A stretch of 64,000 nt of DNA from Moringa oleifera (Eukaryota; Streptophyta; Magnoliopsida; Brassicales; Moringaceae). Each line of letters starts with the position of its first letter. The stretch's first letter is position 1. A program made the position numbers and the translations under genes. Shown here piece after piece: positions 60,715 through 64,000 of the stretch. The notes beneath the pieces were generated by a model. The model saw only the letters and a program-made list of their open reading frames with translations, was not told the origin of the DNA and made no database searches. The DNA lies in the NCBI GenBank assembly GCA_021397835.1, contig JAJFZO010000234.1:1202501-1266500 (forward strand). The letters are read 5' to 3'.

Positions 60715-61491
60715 GTATATACAGTAGACTCATGGTGGGTAATAACTCATTCTAGAATGAGAATTTGAATTTACATTCAATTTTACTTAATGCATATAGG
60801 CCAAAATGGGTTTAGTGATATTGGATTTGATGAATATCAATGTAATGAATTGTTTCAAAAACAGACCTTAATTGCCCCCACAGAATAAAACAAAATTCAT
60901 TTGATTGATATATACATGTACTTACTAATTCAACATAGATCCAAGATATTTTATCGAAGCATGTGATGAAGAGATTGGTTTGTCCCCTGAACCAAAATTT
61001 TAGTAAAAAAAATTCGCTAACTTGTTAATCCATCCTTCTTCCCAGATTTTCAGATATATCTTGTGTTAATTTCCTAGTGTGACATAGGGATACACTTATT
61101 CCATCTTAACAATGAGTAAATCAATGAATGAAAGTGAAAAAAAAAAGGAGACCCTCATTTATGTTTTCGTATGTCAGACCAATCACTTCTTGAAAAGATC
61201 CTAGATTTCGTACTATTATGTATATTATATAATTATTATGTATATTATATAATATATAATAATATAAATATAAAAATTAATAGAATATTGATTTATCTAT
61301 AGAATTGCGATTAGAATGAATGATTCATAAATATAAATGATGAATCAAAAAACTATATGGAATCATAAAAAGATGGAAAGAGCTTACAGATCTAGTCATA
61401 CCATTCCGTTATATTGACAATTTCAAAATATTGACAATTTCAAAAAACTGATCATGCTATGATCATAGTATAATGGCGGTTGGAGTAGTAT
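60629..61491. other. trnT-trnE plastid spacer with (TA)n run
   Basis: AT-rich spacer with no gene. It contains an alternating AT run at about 60,681-60,708, and a duplicated ttatgtatattatataa motif near 61,214-61,250. Confidence 0.6.
60681..60708. repeat. (AT)n microsatellite
   Basis: About 14 uninterrupted AT units. Confidence 0.9.
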
Positions 61492-61564
61492 GCCCCCATC
61501 ATTTAGTGGTTCAGGACATCTCTCTTTCAAGTAGGCAGTGGGGATTCGACTTCCCTTGAAGGTA
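61492..61564 (+). tRNA. trnE-UUC: trnE-UUC, degraded
   Basis: 73-base match to plastid tRNA-Glu(UUC). The anticodon TTC is intact. The acceptor 3' strand has lost G residues that pair with the intact GCCCCCA 5' strand. In plastids this tRNA also feeds tetrapyrrole synthesis. Confidence 0.88.
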
Positions 61565-61623
61565 GGGTACTATGAAAGGAAGTTGATCATGGATTATCAA
61601 TAAACTTAAAATTGATTCTTCCT

Positions 61624-61707
61624 AGGTTGATACCCAAAGGGCTAATAGGGACGGATTATAAATTCATTGGCAATATGTCTACACTGGTTCAAATCCAGCT
61701 CGACCCA
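61624..61707 (+). tRNA. trnY-GUA: trnY-GUA, degraded, anticodon changed to ATA
   Basis: 84-base match to plastid tRNA-Tyr(GUA) with its long variable arm, 59 bases after trnE as in plastomes. The anticodon reads ATA (G-to-A). Confidence 0.87.
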
Positions 61708-62164
61708 ATAATTCACAATCCACCATGAAATGATATAACCCATTTTGTTTTCCATAAATGCTTGTCAGATAGGGAAATATAAAAAAAGTAAAATTTTCTA
61801 ATACATCCCTACTTTTATTTCTATTTCTTTTTTATTTGCTCAATTTATTTTTTTTGTTCACATAAATTTTGATCTTGCTAATGGTCTAGATTAATATCAG
61901 GATCACTAAGTATAAAGTTTAATGAAAAGAGTAAAGTAAAGAAAAAAAGTCTTTTTTATTAAAAAATTGATTATTAATAGATTTGGCAATAACGAAAGCA
62001 TTACTAGTAATCTTTGTTGCTCTCACTAAAGTGCGCATACGTATGGATATCAATATATCACTCGCGCCTTTGTTTTTACAACATGGCAATTCAAATCTAA
62101 AATCTAAATAGAAATGGCTTAAATGAAATCATAAGAATATGTATGCTGTACACTTTATTTCCGT
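61708..62164. other. trnY-trnD plastid spacer
   Basis: AT-rich spacer. No gene is visible. Confidence 0.6.
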
Positions 62165-62238
62165 GGGATTGTAGTTCGATTGGTCAGAGCATTGCCCAGT
62201 CAAGGTGAAAGCTGCGGGTTCGAGCCCCATCTATCTCG
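62165..62238 (+). tRNA. trnD-GUC: trnD-GUC, degraded, full length
   Basis: 74-base match to plastid tRNA-Asp(GUC) with anticodon GTC intact. The anticodon stem and the acceptor 3' end (atctatctcg) are mutated. A 72-codon open frame over it at 62,180-62,398 is a shadow. Its 3' half from 62,199 starts the right inverted-repeat arm. Confidence 0.88.
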
Positions 62239-64000
62239 ACGAATAAAAAAAATACATCAACTATCCCTTTTCACAAAAAAGGGATACAAATGGCATAATT
62301 TCATTTCCAATAGTGCTATGTGTTTTACAAGAGCACATATACAAATGGACTTTATTTCTTGTACGATACAAAATGAATTTAACATATTTTATTTCTAATT
62401 CAAGGAAAAAGAATATTGAATTAAAAAAGTAAAGATTAAATAAGTCTCGCCTCTCTTAGACTTAAAGAGGGAATGAATAAGTTTTTTTTAAGATCACTGT
62501 CGATGTCGAAGAAAGAGCAAACTCTAAATAAAATAGTGAATTTGATGGAATATTAGATCTTTTTTATTTTTTATACTAGGACTCGTCTTTGTCACACTTT
62601 CTTTCCTTGTTTTCCAAGAAAATTAGATCATTAAAAAAAAAGGAATATAGAATTGAACTTTTTCTTTTTCATATTTCGTTTCTATTATTTGTGTGGCTTT
62701 ATTTATAAAGTTGTACATAATGGAAGTGCAAAAGTAGTCAGATGATCCTTCATTAGATGACTGTACAAGGAAGACGGTATGTTGTAGAAAAGAAAGAGTA
62801 TAAAAGAATGTTAAATGATAAATAAGGCAAAGGAATTCTTTTAATTGGATCAGGAATCAATTTTTTTTATTTGGTATGGATAAAAGATCTTGTTATACTA
62901 TTCAATTTTCGATGATGAATCAATTTGATAGCTCAGATATTGTTATCCATGATATTGATCCAATTCGATATCATCGAAATATAATTCATCGTAAGGCAAA
63001 AGATTTATCATCTCTATGGGATTAAATCTCGAGGTGTTACAAAGTAAAAAAAACGAAAGGATGAAATTATGGAAGTAAATATTCTCGCATTTATTGCTAC
63101 TGCACTTTTCATTCTTGTTTGTATTGCTTTTTCACTTATAATTTACATAAAAACGGTCAGTCGAAGTGATTAACTTGGATGAAACTTGACTATTAATGAC
63201 AAAAAGGATTTCAATTTCGCGTATTAAATGAAACTAGAATATGCAGTCCTCCATGAGGCCAGATAGTATGGTAGAAAGAAAGATTCATCTATTTCTTTCT
63301 ATCATACTATCTATTATTGTTATTGTAATGTATAAAGTTTTAATGTATAAAGATACAAGTTCAGTATCTTAATATAGAGCAAGCTATAATATCTATCTTC
63401 ATAGATTATGTATCTGTATTTTGATAGATGGCGATATCAATTAAATATTATATGTAATGTACATAGTATTTCAATTTCATTTCTTTACTTGATCTATTTG
63501 ATTTGCTTTGGGTTGATTCCAATCAATCTGAAATAATCGAAAGGCAATTCGTACTCTTATGATTTTCTAATTCCTAAATTTTTAATTGTTTTCAATATGA
63601 ATCCCGACATCTATTAAAAGAATCAAATTAATGGCCAATGGTGGAGATATCGCATATTTTAATAAAAATAAAATCAAGTAATTTAATTTTAGCATTCTAA
63701 TTGATTGAGCAGTTGACAGATCATCCAAATCCAAGGAGTTCGATGGTAACTTTTTTGAATTTGGAAAAAGGGTACCGCCTTTTAACCTTTGAGCCTGGAG
63801 ATAAAAATATAAAATGAGTCAATAAAACATAGCATAAATTACATTTCTAAACTAATAAAACAAGTAATAAGTGCGCAATATATGACTCAACCAAGGTAAG
63901 ATCTTTTTTTTTAATACAAGAACCACTGTTTTATCTTTGTTTGAACAGTAAAAAGGGGAATAAAAACAAATAAATAAAAAATAAAATAAAAAGGGGTCCG
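62199..64000 (-). repeat. Right arm of large inverted repeat (runs off window)
   Basis: Reverse complement of the left arm 56,284-58,313. The last base of the window pairs near 56,284 and similarity is still strong there, so the arm continues outside. Confidence 0.87.
63069..63173 (+). CDS. psbM: psbM, intact 34-codon reading frame, right arm
   Basis: ATG 63,069 to TAA 63,173 encodes [17 protein letters not shown] and then a tail ending KTVSRSD. This is the exact 34-residue length of PsbM, a photosystem II dimer-interface helix. It carries changes from the family such as Pro-to-Cys and Thr-to-Ile in the middle. The left-arm copy is frameshifted. I infer chance survival. Confidence 0.85.
   Translation: MEVNILAFIATALFILVCIAFSLIIYIKTVSRSD

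Larger units (their letters stand above)
58310..64000. other. Block D: plastid psbD-trnT-trnE-trnY-trnD-psbM fragment, reversed
   Basis: The order and strands (psbD and trnT reverse; trnE, trnY, trnD and psbM forward) are the LSC map read backwards. It overlaps Block C in plastid coordinates, which is why psbM and trnD occur twice. It continues past the window end, toward a second petN. Confidence 0.85.

Noticed and set aside
62180..62398. 72-codon open frame at trnD
   Set aside because: It overlaps trnD and the spacer and is explained by them.

Overview
The window is plastid-derived DNA of a land plant that no longer behaves as a plastid genome. Nearly every stretch can be recognised as a chloroplast gene or spacer from a non-grass angiosperm (ycf1, ycf2 and a split rps16 are all present). 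Almost all coding genes carry stops and frameshifts, the rRNAs are mutated and deleted at conserved positions, and several tRNAs have altered anticodons. Substitutions are mostly C-to-T or G-to-A, often in CG or CHG context, as expected from deamination of methylated cytosine. The two copies of the plastid inverted-repeat region differ from each other, whereas a living plastome keeps them identical. The best reading is a large, fairly old nuclear plastid insertion (NUPT) that has been rearranged. A mitochondrial location is less likely. The species cannot be fixed from the sequence alone.

Four blocks can be told apart. Block A (1 to about 15.3 kb, left edge cut) is rps7 5' part, rps12 exons 3 and 2, trnV-GAC, rrn16, trnI-GAU, trnA-UGC, rrn23, rrn4.5, rrn5, trnR-ACG, trnN-GUU, the IR part of ycf1, then ndhF: IRb running into the small single copy region. 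Block B (starting somewhere in 15.3-16.4 kb, ending about 53.04 kb) is one long colinear piece read opposite to the usual map: trnS-GCU, psbI, psbK, trnQ-UUG, rps16, trnK-UUU/matK, psbA, trnH-GUG (large single copy), then rpl2, rpl23, trnI-CAU, ycf2, a half trnL-CAA, ndhB, rps7, rps12, trnV and the whole rRNA operon through trnN (IRa), then ycf1 cut before its 3' end. Block C (about 53.04-58.31 kb) is the 5' part of rpoB, trnC-GCA, petN, psbM and the 3' half of trnD-GUC. Block D (58.31-64.0 kb, right edge cut) is the 5' part of psbD, trnT-GGU, trnE-UUC, trnY-GUA, trnD-GUC and a second psbM, in reversed map orientation.

The rearrangement leaves two large repeats. The IR region is present twice in direct orientation (about 1-12,926 and 36,913-49,533). 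The psbM-trnD region is present as an inverted repeat (about 56,284-58,313 and 62,199-64,000, continuing past the window) around a psbD-trnT-trnE-trnY loop. The C/D joint is a psbD-trnD chimera with a 4-bp overlap. Several internal deletions end at short direct repeats. Four short reading frames are still open over their full or near-full length: psbK, rpl23, petN and the right-hand psbM. Short genes survive random decay by chance, so this is not evidence of function.

The original genes served photosystem II (psbA, psbD, psbI, psbK, psbM), cytochrome b6f (petN), the NDH complex (ndhB, ndhF), plastid translation (rRNAs, tRNAs, rps7, rps12, rps16, rpl2, rpl23), transcription and splicing (rpoB, matK), and the essential ycf1/ycf2 membrane complexes. 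Here they are best treated as relics. I found no convincing nuclear gene, transposon, CRISPR array or novel system. Comparisons with intact plastid genes are from memory of the families, not from alignments.
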